Positions 15,331 to 15,742 of a stretch of DNA of 15,742 nucleotides are shown here, in pieces. Position 1 is the stretch's first letter. Each line of letters starts with the position of its first letter. The stretch spans positions 1 to 15,742 of the forward strand of contig DGHE01000125.1 of NCBI GenBank assembly GCA_002392525.1, read 5' to 3'. This DNA comes from Bacteroidales bacterium UBA3856. Its GTDB lineage: Bacteria; Bacteroidota; Bacteroidia; Bacteroidales; UBA932. The position numbers were made by a program, and so were the translations under genes. The notes beneath the pieces were generated by a model that had not been told where the DNA came from, did no database searches, and worked only from the letters and a program-made list of their open reading frames with translations.

Positions 15331-15742
15331 TATCCTACAGATCCTTCAAGTGATACTTGCAACAGTTTTTGCGCTTCCACGGCAAACTCCATGGGCAGGC
15401 GGGAGAGCACTTCCCTCGCATAGCCGTTCACGATGAGGCCTACGGCATCTTCGGGGTCTATTCCGCGCTGGTTGCAGTAGAACAGCTGGTCCTCGGAGAT
15501 TTTGGAGGTGGTGGCCTCATGCTCCACGGTAGCAGTGGGCTGCTGGCTCTGGATGACGGGGAAAGTGTGGGCTCCGCACTTGGAGCCAATGAGGAGACTG
15601 TCGCACTGGGAATAGTTGCGGGCGTTGACGGCGCCCTTTCCCATGCGCACCAGGCCACGGTAGCTGTTCTCGCTCACGCCGGCCGATATGCCTTTGGAGA
15701 CGATTCGGCTCTTGGTGCCCCGGCCCAGATGAATCATCTTGG
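15330..15742 (-). CDS. sufB: SufB, Fe-S cluster scaffold subunit (C-terminal part; runs off the window)
   Basis: This is the C-terminal ~137 residues of SufB, the scaffold subunit of the cytosolic SufBCD complex on which Fe-S clusters are assembled. The 5' end lies outside the window: the first visible methionine sits in the conserved KMIHLG stretch and is internal. Visible SufB hallmarks are [38 protein letters not shown], the segment [18 protein letters not shown], the run [13 protein letters not shown] and the terminal SLEGSVG. The Cys of QCDS and the Glu of VEHEA correspond to residues implicated in cluster assembly in E. coli SufB (family knowledge). The stop codon TAA overlaps the ATG of the next gene, a PnuC-family transporter (TAATG), so translation is probably coupled. 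The family identity is near certain; only the N-terminal two thirds cannot be judged. Confidence 0.97.
   Translation of the reverse strand, partial: KMIHLGRGTKSRIVSKGISAGVSENSYRGLVRMGKGAVNARNYSQCDSLLIGSKCGAHTFPVIQSQQPTATVEHEATTSKISEDQLFYCNQRGIDPEDAVGLIVNGYAREVLSRLPMEFAVEAQKLLQVSLEGSVG

Noticed and set aside
15330..15737. Methionine at 15737 as the start of a small sufB gene
   Set aside because: It falls inside the conserved KMIH motif of SufB, and the reading frame stays open to the window edge, so the gene is cut by the window rather than short.

Overview
The window is a GC-rich chromosomal segment in which every convincing gene lies on the minus strand, so it reads from the right end to the left. 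The organism is very probably a member of the Bacteroidota, most likely a gut-type Bacteroidales. The evidence is a SusC/SusD pair, a BACON domain, a DUF6377-type regulator, many lipoproteins, and a promoter with the Bacteroidota -7 element (TAnnTTTG). The GC-rich coding DNA would fit an Alistipes- or Cryptobacteroides-like lineage, but that is a guess. I saw no tRNA, rRNA, CRISPR array, insertion sequence or transposase.

Region 1 (15742 down to 13382) is a Fe-S cluster assembly (Suf) operon with unusual content. It holds the 3' end of sufB, a PnuC-family vitamin/NAD-precursor transporter gene overlapping the sufB stop (TAATG), sufC, and a very short sufD that encodes only the C-terminal SufBD core (194 aa). 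The junctions are a 1-nt overlap and 1-nt gaps, so this is almost certainly one transcript. No sufS follows.

Region 2 (13378 to 11744) begins 3 nt after sufD and takes the place where sufS would be expected. It encodes a membrane-bound DUF6377-type regulator with a periplasmic TPR-like sensor, one membrane segment, a coiled coil and a C-terminal helix-turn-helix. It is the obvious candidate regulator of the downstream sugar-utilisation locus.

Region 3 (11743 to 11543) is a 201-bp AT-rich intergenic region. It contains a good -7 promoter element for the downstream operon, an exact 12-bp direct repeat with a third partial copy, a 15-bp near-perfect palindrome, and an inverted repeat straddling the -7 box. 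I see no clear intrinsic terminator.

Region 4 (11542 to 14) is a compact six-gene polysaccharide utilisation locus: susC, susD, a surface glycan-binding lipoprotein with three tandem copies of an unfamiliar ~155-residue module, a GH16 laminarinase-like enzyme with a BACON domain, a GH3 beta-glucosidase and a GH30 enzyme. GH16 plus GH3 plus GH30 points to a beta-1,3-glucan with beta-1,6 linkages (laminarin or fungal/yeast cell-wall glucan). GH16 would cut the backbone, GH30 the 1,6 linkages, GH3 would release glucose, and SusC/SusD with the binding protein would capture and import oligosaccharides. The most novel elements are the triple-repeat binding protein, the minimal SufD, pnuC inside the suf operon, and the physical linkage of a PUL regulator to Fe-S assembly genes.
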